Shown piece by piece: positions 52,657 through 61,725 of a DNA stretch of 64,000 nucleotides. Source of the stretch: Thermoanaerobacterium thermosaccharolyticum DSM 571. Its GTDB lineage: Bacteria; Bacillota; Thermoanaerobacteria; Thermoanaerobacterales; Thermoanaerobacteraceae. Under the pieces are notes generated by a model. The model worked only from the letters and a program-made list of their open reading frames with translations. It made no database searches and was not told where the DNA came from. The stretch covers positions 124,001-188,000 of the forward strand of contig NC_014410.1 of the NCBI RefSeq assembly GCF_000145615.1. Reading direction: 5' to 3'. The position numbers and the translations under genes are program-made. The number at the start of each line of letters is the position of its first letter. Within the stretch, counting starts at the first letter, position 1.

Positions 52657-53416
52657 TTACATTTTCAATATATCCTGACTTTTGCAGCAAAAAGAGATAA
52701 AAAAAGCCCATAACCACTTTAAAATAAAGGGTTTTACGCTTTTTAATTTTGTCCCAAAGTTGTGGTGAAAATTAACTTTTTTCGTTTCTCCTAAAATTTT
52801 TTTAATCTCTCCAAGTGTCATAAACTTTTCTTTTCCGATATCTTCAAGTACATCATTATAAAAATCAAAAAGATAATAGTTCTCCTTAATATGACTACAA
52901 GATGCTCTACTTAAGCTTTCAAGCATCAAAAGAGAAATCAAATTTTTCAAAGAATATATCTTTGTTTTCATAAGTCTTTTTCTTGGAAGCAGGATAAAGC
53001 AAGCGAGTGAAAACAAGAAGTTTCATAATAGTATTTGCATCATATTCTTCTTTTGAGTGCTGTTGCTTGTTTCTAAGGAATGTATCTATTTAAATCTCGT
53101 GATAAATTCTACTCAAAGCTGCATAGCCAAAATTCTTGCGAGCATTATAATTAGAATCCATAGATTCATTCAAGACAATTTGGAGATTAACAGGAAGCTT
53201 CTCGTTATTATTCCTTTCATTCATTTTTCGAACTTCTTCAGTGAAAAACGCAATTAGATCGTCATATTCTTTTTCAAGTTCATCCAAATAGCCAATAGAA
53301 CGGACTGTGGCTGTGCGAGATTGCTTTGTTTGCTTGTCATAATAACTGTTAACAATTGACAAATAAGTACTTCCTGTTTTATGGTTTGTACTTTTTTTAG
53401 ATACAAGTTTAAACAC
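52657..53416 (-). mobile_element. IS1634-type transposase, internally deleted
   Basis: The N-terminal part (53416-53090) reads STYLSIVNSYYDKQTKQSRTATVRSIGYLDELEKEYDD, the typical IS1634-family start. The C-terminal part (53016-52657) has LISLLMLESLSRASCSHIKENYY. The catalytic middle, several hundred residues, is gone. It is inactive. Ends were not determined. Confidence 0.65.
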
Positions 53417-53498
53417 CTCTACAGTCTTGAGATATCAAAAAATTACCATTTTATTATACCATAATTTGACAGAAAACGCTAGTAAAATTTGACGAAAA

Positions 53499-53722
53499 TT
53501 AAAAATAAAAATACCCTTTCTTAATCGTAGGAACTAATTCAACAGCAACATCTTGTATTGATTTAAAATTTTTTCTATCTATGTATTTCAAATTTCTAAG
53601 AAAAGATGGTAACTCATTCCATTCTATATTCCAATCTTTAATTGTAATCATTAAAATATTTCTTTCAGAAGCATATCTCGAAGAAAATGTCTCTCTTTCA
53701 AGACAAAATTCCTGTCACCTTG
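53499..53722 (-). pseudogene. Unrecognised gene fragment
   Basis: An open minus-strand stretch without a good start reads CLERETFSSRYASERNILM, then ITIKDWNIEWNELPSFLRNL, KYIDRKNFKSIQDVAVELVP and a stop. The composition is protein-like, but no family is recognised and the upstream part is cut by a stop. It is probably a remnant. Confidence 0.3.
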
Positions 53723-53784
53723 TCTGCAAACAAATAAATATAATTCATGAAAAAGCTAATGCGCTGATATATTGGTAATGAGTG

Positions 53785-53960
53785 ATGAAAATGTGTTTTA
53801 TCTTAAAAGATATTATTTATCTATTTACAGTGTGGATTACATTATTTATAATTGGTATAGATTTGTTTGTAATATCTTCTTTATTACCATTCATTTCTAC
53901 AGAATTTAATATAACTCTTGCCGTTGCTGGATGGATAGTTACTGTATTTTATTTTAACTT
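53785..53960 (+). pseudogene. N-terminal fragment of an MFS transporter
   Basis: About 58 residues: VWITLFIIGIDLFVISSLLP and FISTEFNITLAVAGWIVTVF form the first helix, the loop and the second helix of a DHA-type major facilitator drug exporter. Homology ends at about 53960, where the 3' end of the PIN gene begins on the other strand. Confidence 0.7.
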
Positions 53961-53962
53961 TG

Positions 53963-54361
53963 TTAGGAGTATTTCTCTAAGAACTGTGCAGGTGCGAGAA
54001 TTTCCGGTTTTTCTATATCAATATCTAAAAAATCTTTATCACCTGTAATTAGTATATCTACATCTTCAATAATTGCTGTATATAAGATTGGATAATCTTT
54101 TTCATCTCGAATTTTAAATAAATCATTTTTCATTTCTTGCGGCGTATAAACCATCTCGTAAGGAAATTTGCTTAAAAATTTGTCTATAGCTCCCTCCTTA
54201 CCTTTAAACTTTCTTTTAACCACATCTACAGTTTCATCAATAACAAATGATGATAAAATTAATTTATGCCTTTTAGCTATCATAATCATTAAATCATTTA
54301 TACTACTTTTGGGAAATAGGAAAGCAGAAATGAGGATATTGGTATCAACTGTGATTCGCAT
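53963..54361 (-). CDS. PIN-domain toxin (VapC-like, PIN_3 type)
   Basis: A 132-residue PIN protein: ITVDTNILISAFLFP with the first Asp, DETVDVVKRKF with a Glu in the middle, RDEKDYPILYTAI, and ILITGDKDFLDI with the last Asp pair. These acidic residues form the Mg-dependent RNase site. ATG 54361 is chosen; it overlaps the end of the AbrB-type gene upstream by 17 bases, the usual order antitoxin then toxin. The RNA target is unknown. Complete and apparently active. Confidence 0.88.
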   Translation of the reverse strand: MRITVDTNILISAFLFPKSSINDLMIMIAKRHKLILSSFVIDETVDVVKRKFKGKEGAIDKFLSKFPYEMVYTPQEMKNDLFKIRDEKDYPILYTAIIEDVDILITGDKDFLDIDIEKPEILAPAQFLEKYS

Positions 54362-54620
54362 GGCGTTCTTCCCACATTTCATTTCTAACTTCCTTTACCA
54401 ATTTAACTACATCCTGCTCATCTTTTAAACCAAGCCTTTCAGCTTCACCTTTAAAAGCATCTTGTGCCTCACGTAAAGCAACAATTGCCGAATTCTCAAT
54501 AATAATTTTCCCATTTTCCTCTAAAAAAATTACTTTATCACCATCTTTGATGTTTAGTTTTTTACGAATTTCTTTTGGTATTGTAATTTGACCTCGAACA
54601 GTTACCTTGGCTAATTCCAT
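54345..54620 (-). CDS. AbrB-family antitoxin
   Basis: A 91-residue protein with an AbrB/MazE swapped-hairpin N terminus (AKVTVRGQITIPKEIRKKLNIKDGDKVIFLEENGKIII) and a helical C terminus (DAFKGEAERLGLKDEQDVVKLVKEVRNEMWEERH) that would wrap its PIN partner. It is cotranscribed with the toxin and overlaps it. A 21-bp palindrome overlapping its ribosome site is the likely operator. Confidence 0.9.
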   Translation of the reverse strand: MELAKVTVRGQITIPKEIRKKLNIKDGDKVIFLEENGKIIIENSAIVALREAQDAFKGEAERLGLKDEQDVVKLVKEVRNEMWEERHANHS

Positions 54621-54635
54621 AATATTAACTACCTC

Positions 54636-54699
54636 CTTATTTTCATTGAAAATAAGATTTCTACACTTATATTATATGTTAATTCTGATTAAGCATCAA
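54636..54699 (-). promoter_or_regulatory. Promoter and operator of the AbrB/PIN pair
   Basis: On the minus strand TTGATG (54699) - 17 bp - TATAAT (54676). Downstream, a perfect 21-bp palindrome CTTATTTTCA-T-TGAAAATAAG (54636-54656) touches the GGAGG ribosome site. AbrB-type antitoxins repress their own operons at such sites. Confidence 0.75.
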
Positions 54700-54831
54700 G
54701 TCAATTATCTAATCTCTCTACCATGGAATAGATACTTGTAATACCTTAAATCTTTATGGAAGATCTCTTCGCAGCCAAAAAACCATAAGAAAACCCCTTT
54801 TATATTGCATTTATATGTGAATTCACCTTCC

Positions 54832-55170
54832 TTATATTATTTTAGACCTCTGGAGGGATAATCTTTTGTTACCTTTGTAGACTTTGATTAAAAAATCATT
54901 AATTATAACCTTCTTCAAGTAATAGTTCAGAGTATCCGGGAATTGTGGTTTGTTCTTCGTCGAGAGCTCTGGCGATGTATAAACTAAGAGGAGTAAAAAC
55001 ATAGGACATAGCCTCACATCCATTGGATTGGTCCAGAGAAAATCCCCGCTCAAAGAATCGTTCCACTCATAGGTATCCGGATTGTCAGGCTTTAAGGTTG
55101 TAAAATAATGCGTATTGTTGTGGACTTTCCTATACCATTAGACCCAATGAATCAAAAGAGTTATTTGCGA
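54832..55170 (-). pseudogene. Relic with an ABC ATPase P-loop and an unrecognised tail
   Basis: Near 55155-55096 the minus strand reads FIGSNGIGKSTTIRIILQP and stop: the Walker A region of an ABC exporter ATPase, without the rest. In another frame downstream it reads LKPDNPDTYEWNDSLSGDFL, then about 65 more residues to a stop at 54832. It appears to be two collapsed gene fragments. The remaining bases of 54700-55393 show nothing else. Confidence 0.45.
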
Positions 55171-55393
55171 TGTTGAGGAACGTGCTAAAATAGTATGTTT
55201 TAAGACGCCAACAAAATAATTTTACCCCAAAAAAACGTAAAGAAATGCAACTTTGAAGTGCATGAAAAATGAAAAACGTAAAAATTACACCCAGGAACAA
55301 AAAATTTTCTCTAAAAGTGTGAAACCCACTTTTCTATAGTGTAAAATGGTAATTGAAAACAAAAATAAACACTAAAGCAAAGGGGTTTCACAT

Positions 55394-56734
55394 ATGGCTA
55401 TTATACCACAACAAACACTATTTGTGTGGAATGAAATTGAAAATTTAGGCGATCTGGAAAGATTAAGATTGGTAATAGAGTACATGCCCGATGAAGAACT
55501 GATGGAAAAGCTTGAAAAAGAACGCAAGAACGGTCGAGATGATTATCCCGTGAGAGCAATGTGGAATGCCATATTGGCAGGAGTAGTATACCAACATATA
55601 TCCGTGGAAAGCTTAAGACGAGAGCTATCGCGGAATGGGCAACTAAGGATTATGTGTGGATTTCACACTGCAAAAACAAAAAAATATAGAGGTGAGAAGA
55701 AGACGGAAATAGTACCACCAGCATGGGTATTCACAAGATTTTTAAAAAAGCTTTATGAACATGAGGAAGAAATAAACAAGATATTCGAAAAACTTGTAGA
55801 AGAGCTAAAAAGGCTTCTACCGGACTTTGGCAAGGATTTGGCTATAGACAGTAAGGCAATAAAATCACTGGCGAAAAGAGAGAATAAAAATAGGAAAACT
55901 GATGGACGAAGGGACAAAGATGCCGACTGGGGCAAAAAGGAGTATCGAGGAATCAGGGAAGACGGAACTGCTTGGGAAAAAATAGTCAAATGGTTTGGAT
56001 ATAAGCTGCACCTAATAGTGGATGCTAACTACGAACTGCCGGTGGCATTCAGTGTAACAAAAGCTTCTCAAGCTGATGTAAAAGAAGCACACAGGATGAT
56101 TGAAAAAATAGCGGAAGAAAGACCTGAAATACTTGAAGCGTGTGAAACGATGGAAGCAGACCGTGGTTATGATGATACAAAGTTGATAAAAAAGCTATGG
56201 GATGAATACAAAATAAAGCCTGTAATAGATATCTGCAACAAATGGAAAGATCCTGACGGGACAAGGCCGTTAGAAGGACATGAGAACGTAGTATATAACT
56301 ATAAAGGCAATGTATACTGTTATTGCCTTGATACAGGCGAAAAGAGAGAAATGGCAGTAGGAGGTTTTGAAGAAGATAGGAAGACATTAAAAAAACTATG
56401 CCCTGCAAAACAGTATGGATTAAAATGTAAATACATAGATAGGTGTTCTGCGAAAAAAGGAATCCGAATCAAGCTGGATGTAGACCGGAGTATATTCACA
56501 CCAATAGACCGTGCCAGTTACAAATGGGAAAAGTACTATAACAAGCGTACATCAGTAGAAAGAGTAAATAGCAGAATAGATGAAACATTCGGATTCGAGA
56601 AGCATTACATAAGAGGTAAAAAGAAAATGACAGTAAGATGTGGAATTGCATTATGTATAATGCTTGCGATGGCAGTTGGCAGGATAAAAGAAAAGCAGCA
56701 GGAAAAAATGAGAAGCCTGGTAAAAACGGCATAA
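55394..56734 (+). CDS. DDE transposase with DUF772 N terminus (IS1182/IS5-like), intact
   Basis: A 446-residue transposase. The N-terminal DUF772 domain (YPVRAMWNAILAGVVYQHISVESLRREL) is followed by catalytic motifs: LAIDSKAIKS (first Asp, near residue 152), MEADRGYDDTKLIKKL (second Asp, near residue 254) and YNKRTSVERVNSRI (Glu, near residue 394). A Cys-rich stretch (CPAKQYGLKCKYIDRC) lies between the last two. No frame break is seen, so it may be active. Terminal inverted repeats could not be fixed; transcription probably starts in the AT-rich 55300s. Confidence 0.9.
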   Translation: MAIIPQQTLFVWNEIENLGDLERLRLVIEYMPDEELMEKLEKERKNGRDDYPVRAMWNAILAGVVYQHISVESLRRELSRNGQLRIMCGFHTAKTKKYRGEKKTEIVPPAWVFTRFLKKLYEHEEEINKIFEKLVEELKRLLPDFGKDLAIDSKAIKSLAKRENKNRKTDGRRDKDADWGKKEYRGIREDGTAWEKIVKWFGYKLHLIVDANYELPVAFSVTKASQADVKEAHRMIEKIAEERPEILEACETMEADRGYDDTKLIKKLWDEYKIKPVIDICNKWKDPDGTRPLEGHENVVYNYKGNVYCYCLDTGEKREMAVGGFEEDRKTLKKLCPAKQYGLKCKYIDRCSAKKGIRIKLDVDRSIFTPIDRASYKWEKYYNKRTSVERVNSRIDETFGFEKHYIRGKKKMTVRCGIALCIMLAMAVGRIKEKQQEKMRSLVKTA

Positions 56735-57139
56735 AAAATCTACAGAGATTTGAATAAATGATCCACAAAAAAAGGTACAAGAAACATCCTGCGGAATGCA
56801 ATGAAACATTGCCGAGGATGTGGTGTGACACGCGAAAAAACTCTTCCCTGTCATTTAATGGCGGGTTTAGGGTTAGGGGGTTATTGTCTTTTTCAGAAAG
56901 GATGAGGACATATATTCTGAGTTTATGTATTTTTTGAAGGAGAAAATATCTCCGAGTGAAAAAATTAAAAGGGGTTTAGTTCTTTAGGCCTCAGTTTTTT
57001 AGTAAATTTTTTAAAAAAGTGCTACAAAGCAAAAAGCATCAAAAGACTTCACCTTGACTTACTTCAAGATTTATATCCTTTAATGCTTCTAATTTTCCGT
57101 ATATTTTTTAAATTGTTAGCTTCTATAACTAACACTTAG
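56735..57139. other. Non-coding stretch after the transposase
   Basis: About 400 bases without a gene. It probably includes the right end of the insertion sequence (GC-richer bases ACATCCTGCGG...CCGAGGATGT at 56785-56822 form a stem) and then AT-rich DNA. I see no other feature. Confidence 0.5.
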
Positions 57140-57226
57140 TATACCTTCCTTTATGCTACATTAAGGGTTCCAAGAGGTAAAGGTAAAATTATTATTACCT
57201 GTAATAAATGCAAAACAGAATTTTGA
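57140..57226 (+). pseudogene. C-terminal fragment of a zinc-ribbon protein
   Basis: 28 residues, ending TLRVPRGKGKIIITCNKCKTEF and stop. The pattern R-V-P-R-G-K-G-K-I-x-x-T-C-x-x-C is common at the C terminus of clostridial J-domain or zinc-ribbon proteins. The upstream part is missing. Confidence 0.35.
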
Positions 57227-57290
57227 AGAAAAACATAGATGCAGACAAGGGGACAGGGACTCTGTACTTCCACAGTTAATTTACCTCACA

Positions 57291-57440
57291 TTACATTTTA
57301 ATGTCTCCATTATTTTTCGCTATATATACTGATATATTATTTTTGAATCTAACAGTAGTACCTTTAAATTTTTGATATTTTTTGCCATTATTTAAAGTAT
57401 CTAAAACATCTTCTTTTGATAATATTTTACCTTGTACCAC
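57291..57440 (-). pseudogene. Short C-terminal fragment, possibly of a secreted toxin-type protein
   Basis: GTG 57440 begins 49 residues: ILSKEDVLDTLNNGKKYQKF, then KGTTVRFKNNISVYIAKNNG and stop. The pattern is like the last strands of small RNase-type or polymorphic-toxin C termini, but the match is by eye and weak. No ribosome site is clear. Confidence 0.3.
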
Positions 57441-57524
57441 TTAACGAAGATTATATTATACTTTTTCCACATCAGACAAGTCACTATTTATCTGTCTGTT
57501 TAAACAACGTAACCTTGATAAACA

Positions 57525-58025
57525 CTAATTAACCTTAACTGACTTATAAATATATATTCCTAATGTTACAAAAATAGCAATTATACTAATAGGTAAAAAC
57601 ACTAATCCTAAACTGATTTTACTGCTTGAAGCTGCATTTACAGTTATATATTCAATATAAGAAAGTAAAAGGACTATCTCAAGTTTTAAAAAGCGCATAA
57701 AAGACTTTGCTAATTTATATTGAATTATAGCATTTTCTTCTGTTATTTCAACTAGATAGTTAAATATGTGTGGATATCTTGTTAAAACAGTAAACATAAC
57801 ATACATTAAGATTATTACCGATAAAAGTATTAATGTGTTTGATTTGCTTCCAGAACTATTAACCTCACCTCTGATATTAAAATGAGTCGGAATAGTTCCG
57901 GGCAGCTTATACCACAATATAATAGTTATTATAACTATTGATACAATGACTAAAATCGATAATAATTCAACAATTATATCCATCGGTGTCATCGGAATCT
58001 GGATTTTGGGTCGTTTATTTAACAT
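57525..58025 (-). CDS. DUF1648 membrane protein
   Basis: A 166-residue protein with four membrane segments. After the first helix it has WYKLPGTIPTHFNIRGEVN, the DUF1648 signature (LP..IPTHFN..G), near residue 44. DUF1648 proteins occur next to regulators such as SdpR/YvbA; the function is unknown, with an immunity role for the SdpI relatives. No regulator gene lies next to it here. Start ATG 58025 follows GGGGGAA. Confidence 0.78.
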   Translation of the reverse strand: MLNKRPKIQIPMTPMDIIVELLSILVIVSIVIITIILWYKLPGTIPTHFNIRGEVNSSGSKSNTLILLSVIILMYVMFTVLTRYPHIFNYLVEITEENAIIQYKLAKSFMRFLKLEIVLLLSYIEYITVNAASSSKISLGLVFLPISIIAIFVTLGIYIYKSVKVN

Positions 58026-58127
58026 ATTTCATTCCCCCAAAAATTAATATATATTTTTACTATAATTTTGGTAATAAAACTCAAATTAAAGATTTAAACT
58101 TATGATTCTCACGCAATATTGATTATT

Positions 58128-58424
58128 TTATATCTGAAAATTTGTAAATTTAAACCTAAGATCTTCTTGAAGAGTTTCTCTCAATTTATTGCCACATTTT
58201 TCACTGCACACAGCAAATATACCATCTTGTCCATGTTTCTTAGCTTCAGAATCAGCAGCTGTAACTATCATTGGTACACTGATATTTTTTGATTTTATAT
58301 ATACCTGAATAATCTTGCCTCCTTCTTTGTTTAAATTGGCTTCTTCTGCAAACTTTACATTTAATCCAAATATAGGTCCATTTTCTTTAATTTTTTTCTT
58401 ACACCATGCACATTTAAACATCAT
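58128..58424 (-). CDS. Small zinc-binding hypothetical protein
   Basis: A 98-residue protein with CAWCKKKI at the N terminus and CSEKCGNKL near residue 74, probably one zinc site of four Cys, as in MYM- or treble-clef-type fingers. The middle (KIIQVYIKSKNISVPMIVTAAD) forms beta strands. No named family recognised. ATG 58424 or 58421 follows AAGGAAAGG; the GTG at 58430 overlaps the site. Confidence 0.6.
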   Translation of the reverse strand: MMFKCAWCKKKIKENGPIFGLNVKFAEEANLNKEGGKIIQVYIKSKNISVPMIVTAADSEAKKHGQDGIFAVCSEKCGNKLRETLQEDLRFKFTNFQI

Positions 58425-58676
58425 AGTCACCTTTCCTTATATTATTGGTATTTTATATGTATATAACACTAATTTAATATTTCCCTCAATAGCATTTGAA
58501 TTATAAGTATATTCTATTAAAAATTCGCTCCTTAAGCGGTCAACTTTACTTCTATAGGAGGTCGACGATAATAAATCATAAATCTTTTTTGAACATCATT
58601 GCCACCTTACTTCTTTACCTTTCATTTAATCAGTCATGTTTTATATAATTACAATTATACTTTGCCATAATTTTAT

Positions 58677-58830
58677 TAATAAGCAATTTGCTTATCATAA
58701 TGATTTAACATATGAAATTAGCTCATTAATATTTTCTTTCTTTGTAAAATCTACCGGATGTTCATATGTACAAAGCATACCTTTTTCATCAGATGTTAAA
58801 TTTTTAATTCTTTCATCATTTATTGTATGT
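58677..58830 (-). pseudogene. C-terminal gene fragment
   Basis: The minus strand reads NDERIKNLTSDEKGMLCTYE, then HPVDFTKKENINELISYVKS and stop, without a start codon and with a stop just upstream. It looks like the end of a lost gene. The remainder of 58431-59071 is AT-rich and shows nothing else. Confidence 0.35.
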
Positions 58831-59071
58831 TATTTATGATAAAGTATCAAGTCATTTATTGTAACTGTTTGTGCTAAATAGTTGTTGGCAGATTTTTTTC
58901 TTTAAATATTATCCACATAATGTTTGGTATATCATGAATTTTCATGCAATTGTCTTTGCATCATTGTTCTCTCCATATTGCTGTTTTTTATATGACTTTT
59001 AAACTTACTTAAACATTTATACCTATCTTCCTTTTTCTATTTTTTACCGCCAACTAAAATTATACACTAAG

Positions 59072-59108
59072 ATAAGCCAAACACAGGATATTCCCACGTT
59101 TGGCTTAT
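59072..59108. terminator. Hairpin at the end of hsp20 copy 2
   Basis: ATAAGCCAAAC and GTTTGGCTTAT form an 11-bp stem; a T run follows on the plus strand. The equivalent site of copy 1 is at 51690. Confidence 0.75.
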
Positions 59109-59110
59109 TT

Positions 59111-59521
59111 TTATTGAATATCGATTCTTCTTCCTTTTGGTTTGTCAGGATGCAGTTTTGGCATTACAATAGTTAATATGCCGTTTTCGAATTTTGCTGT
59201 CGTTCTTTCAGAGTCAACCTCTGTTGGAAGTCCTATTCTTCTTTCAAAAGACCCATAATACCTTTCGTTTAAATAATAGCTTTGATTTTTTCTTTCAGTC
59301 TCCTTTGATGTCTGTCCTTTTATTTCAAGCACATCACCGTGTACGTTTATTTCTATGTCTTTTTTATCAACGCCAGGTAATTCGGCTGTCGCAGTAACTT
59401 CTGTCTCTGATTCTGTGATATCTATTCTTGGTCGTGCAAACATATTTGATAATGCAGGCAAATTAAAATCAAAATTAAAGTCCGGCCACATATCGTTGCC
59501 GCGCCACTTAATTAAGCTCAT
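59111..59521 (-). CDS. Small heat shock protein Hsp20 (copy 2)
   Basis: 136 residues, differing from copy 1 by only a few residues (Gly for Asp in INVHGD, T for A in LPTEVDS, V for I in LTIVMPK, R for K near the end). ATG 59521 follows GGAGG; the longer frame to 59671 runs antisense into the CAAX protease and is ignored. Its upstream region is uninterrupted, so this is probably the regularly expressed copy. It is divergent from the protease gene. Confidence 0.94.
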   Translation of the reverse strand: MSLIKWRGNDMWPDFNFDFNLPALSNMFARPRIDITESETEVTATAELPGVDKKDIEINVHGDVLEIKGQTSKETERKNQSYYLNERYYGSFERRIGLPTEVDSERTTAKFENGILTIVMPKLHPDKPKGRRIDIQ

Positions 59522-59642
59522 AAAAAACACCTCCAATAATTTTTCCGATAATATTTTGTGAAAAATATATTTTTTTATTCTTACATTTTTAATATATGTA
59601 TGGTAAAATCTTTTGTAGACAAAATGGAAAAGGAGTTTTGAT

Positions 59643-60590
59643 ATGAGACCGTCAGAGAAAGATGCTAACAAAGTTTATTTGTTTATCTTGGTTCTCTTTG
59701 TTATCATCGGTTCATATGTTCAAAGGAAGTCATTGTACATAGGACTTATTATAACAGAGTTTGTTATCGTTCTACTGCCTGTTATACTTTTTTTGCTTTT
59801 TAAAAAATATGATTTGAAATATGTATTAAGATTTAATAAGCTCGAATCGAAGCACATATTTTTGATAATTTCGATAATGATATGTGGAATGTTTATATCC
59901 AGCTTTTTTAGCATTTTGACGAATTATTTTTTAAGTAAGTTTGGTAAAATACCGATTCCACCAATAAGTGCTGCAAGTGATTTTGAAGGACTGATAAAGC
60001 AGATATTAATCGTGTCGGGTAGCGCTGCTTTGTGCGAAGAAATACTTACTAGAGGACTTATATTAAGAAGTTACGAAATGAGAGGATCTATAAAAGCTGT
60101 AGTAATATCAGGTATAATGTTTGCTGTATTGCACCTGAATGTGCAGAATTTTTTAAGTGTTGTTTTTTTAGGGTGTTTATTAGGATATCTGGTACACAGG
60201 ACTGATTCTATATATGCCAGCATGTTGGGCCATTTTACAAACAATACACTGGTATTAGTAATACAATATGTGTCGTATAATGTATCAAAAACAATAAGTC
60301 CTAAACCGGGAATGCTGGTAAAAATGAATATACCATTTGTATCTGTTATTGTATATGCTATTGTAGCATTAATTGCAGGAATGATTCTCTATTTGCTTCT
60401 TAAAAAGCTTATTAAGACTACAAATCCATATATTATTCACAGTACTACAAGATTAAGCGATGATGTCAAGATACTGCTTCAATGGCCTGTTTTTATATCT
60501 GCATTGATTTTTTTAGCTATAATAATTTTAGAGTTATTGGGCATATCAGGTTCACCGTATTACGACAAGGTTCTTAAATTTATTTTCTAG
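59643..60590 (+). CDS. CAAX/CPBP-family intramembrane metalloprotease
   Basis: A 315-residue protein with about eight membrane segments. CPBP motifs: CEEILTRGLILRS near residue 132 (EExxxR), FAVLHLN near residue 162 (FxxxH), and HFTNNTLVL near residue 197 (the third motif HxxxN-like). It may cleave membrane peptides or serve as a bacteriocin-immunity type protein; no precursor is adjacent. AAGGAG precedes ATG 59643. It is divergent from hsp20 copy 2. Confidence 0.88.
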   Translation: MRPSEKDANKVYLFILVLFVIIGSYVQRKSLYIGLIITEFVIVLLPVILFLLFKKYDLKYVLRFNKLESKHIFLIISIMICGMFISSFFSILTNYFLSKFGKIPIPPISAASDFEGLIKQILIVSGSAALCEEILTRGLILRSYEMRGSIKAVVISGIMFAVLHLNVQNFLSVVFLGCLLGYLVHRTDSIYASMLGHFTNNTLVLVIQYVSYNVSKTISPKPGMLVKMNIPFVSVIVYAIVALIAGMILYLLLKKLIKTTNPYIIHSTTRLSDDVKILLQWPVFISALIFLAIIILELLGISGSPYYDKVLKFIF

Positions 60591-60618
60591 TGCATTTACA
60601 TTTTAAGGCTTTCAAAAG

Positions 60619-60670
60619 TTGACAACAATTTTAAAATGATATAAAATATAATTAATTGCAATCGGTTTCA
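60619..60670 (+). promoter_or_regulatory. Promoter and cre-like operator of the LacI-type gene
   Basis: TTGACA (60619) - 17 bp - TAAAAT (60642). TTGCAATCGGTTTCA (60656-60670) covers the expected start site; it fits the LacI-family palindrome TGnAAnCGnTTnCA and the CcpA cre consensus. Autorepression or catabolite control is likely. Confidence 0.75.
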
Positions 60671-60686
60671 CTAAGGTGGTGTTTAA

Positions 60687-61700
60687 ATGAATGTAACAAT
60701 AAAAGACGTAGCGCAAAGAGCACATGTTGCACCTTCTACTGTATCAAGGGTTATTGCGGATAATCCCAGAATCAGCAAAGAGACAAAGGAAAGGGTCTTT
60801 AAAGCGATGGAAGAGCTGGGATATTATCCAAATGCTATTGCAAGGAGCCTGGCAAGTAAGATGACTTATACAATAGGGCTTATAATGCCCCGCTCAGCAG
60901 AAGATGCATTTTCTAATCCTTTTTTCCCGGAGGTTATGAGAGGCATAAGTGTTGTTGCACACAATGAAAAATATGATTTGCTTATATCGACTTCAGGCAA
61001 TGAAGAGGAAGAAAAGCAGGCTGTTATAAATATGGTTAAAGGTAAAAGGGTAGATGGAATTGTTCTTCTTTGCTCAAGGACAACAGATGAGCTTATACCG
61101 TGGCTTAGAGAAGAGAAATTTCCATTTACAGTTATAGGGAAACCTTTAGATTCTAAGGGTGTTTGCTGGGTAGATAATGATAATATCGGTGCATCAAGGC
61201 TTGCTACGAATTATTTAATAAAGCACGGTCATAAAGAGATAGCATTTATAAGCGGTTCATTGGAATTTGTAGTGAGTCTTGACAGACTTGATGGTTATAA
61301 ATTAGCGCTGGAAGAAAATAATATACCATTTGTAAAAGAATTAGTAGCTCAGGATGAGTTTTCAGAAGATGGTGGATACAATGCAATGATGAGGATTTTG
61401 AAGCAAAAGAAGCCGACGGCTGTAGTGGTGACAGATGACATAATGTCGTTTGGTGTTATAAGGGCGGCGATAGATTATGGATTAAAGGTACCCCAGGATG
61501 TATCCCTTATTGGGTTTAACAATATACCGCTTTCTGCTTATGCTAATCCGCCGTTGACTACAATAGATATTTCAACGTTTGAATTAGGGGTGAAATCAGC
61601 GGAGCTTTTGCTTAAGATCCTTAAAAACAAGGATTATATTGCAGATCACATAATTGTACCTGTTAAATTGATTGAAAGAAAATCCTGCATAAAAAGATAA
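60687..61700 (+). CDS. LacI-family transcriptional regulator, MalR-like
   Basis: A 337-residue LacI-type regulator. The HTH is VTIKDVAQRAHVAPSTVSRVIADNP with the hinge helix PNAIARSLA. The sensor domain opens with YTIGLIMPRSAEDAFSNPFFPEVMRG, the wording I know from MalR-type maltose regulators. No sugar gene lies beside it, so its targets are elsewhere; the mannan locus in this window has no local regulator but also no match to its operator that I could find. GGTGG precedes ATG 60687. Confidence 0.88.
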   Translation: MNVTIKDVAQRAHVAPSTVSRVIADNPRISKETKERVFKAMEELGYYPNAIARSLASKMTYTIGLIMPRSAEDAFSNPFFPEVMRGISVVAHNEKYDLLISTSGNEEEEKQAVINMVKGKRVDGIVLLCSRTTDELIPWLREEKFPFTVIGKPLDSKGVCWVDNDNIGASRLATNYLIKHGHKEIAFISGSLEFVVSLDRLDGYKLALEENNIPFVKELVAQDEFSEDGGYNAMMRILKQKKPTAVVVTDDIMSFGVIRAAIDYGLKVPQDVSLIGFNNIPLSAYANPPLTTIDISTFELGVKSAELLLKILKNKDYIADHIIVPVKLIERKSCIKR

Positions 61701-61725
61701 ATAGGCCATTTGGCCTATTTTTATG
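61699..61725. terminator. Bidirectional terminator between the LacI-type gene and murC
   Basis: AAATAGGCCA and TGGCCTATTT with a TT loop, followed by TTT. It ends both convergent genes. Confidence 0.88.

Noticed and set aside
59522..59671. N-terminal extension of hsp20 copy 2
   Set aside because: The extra 50 residues run antisense into the CAAX protease gene and through the promoter region; the internal ATG with GGAGG matches copy 1.
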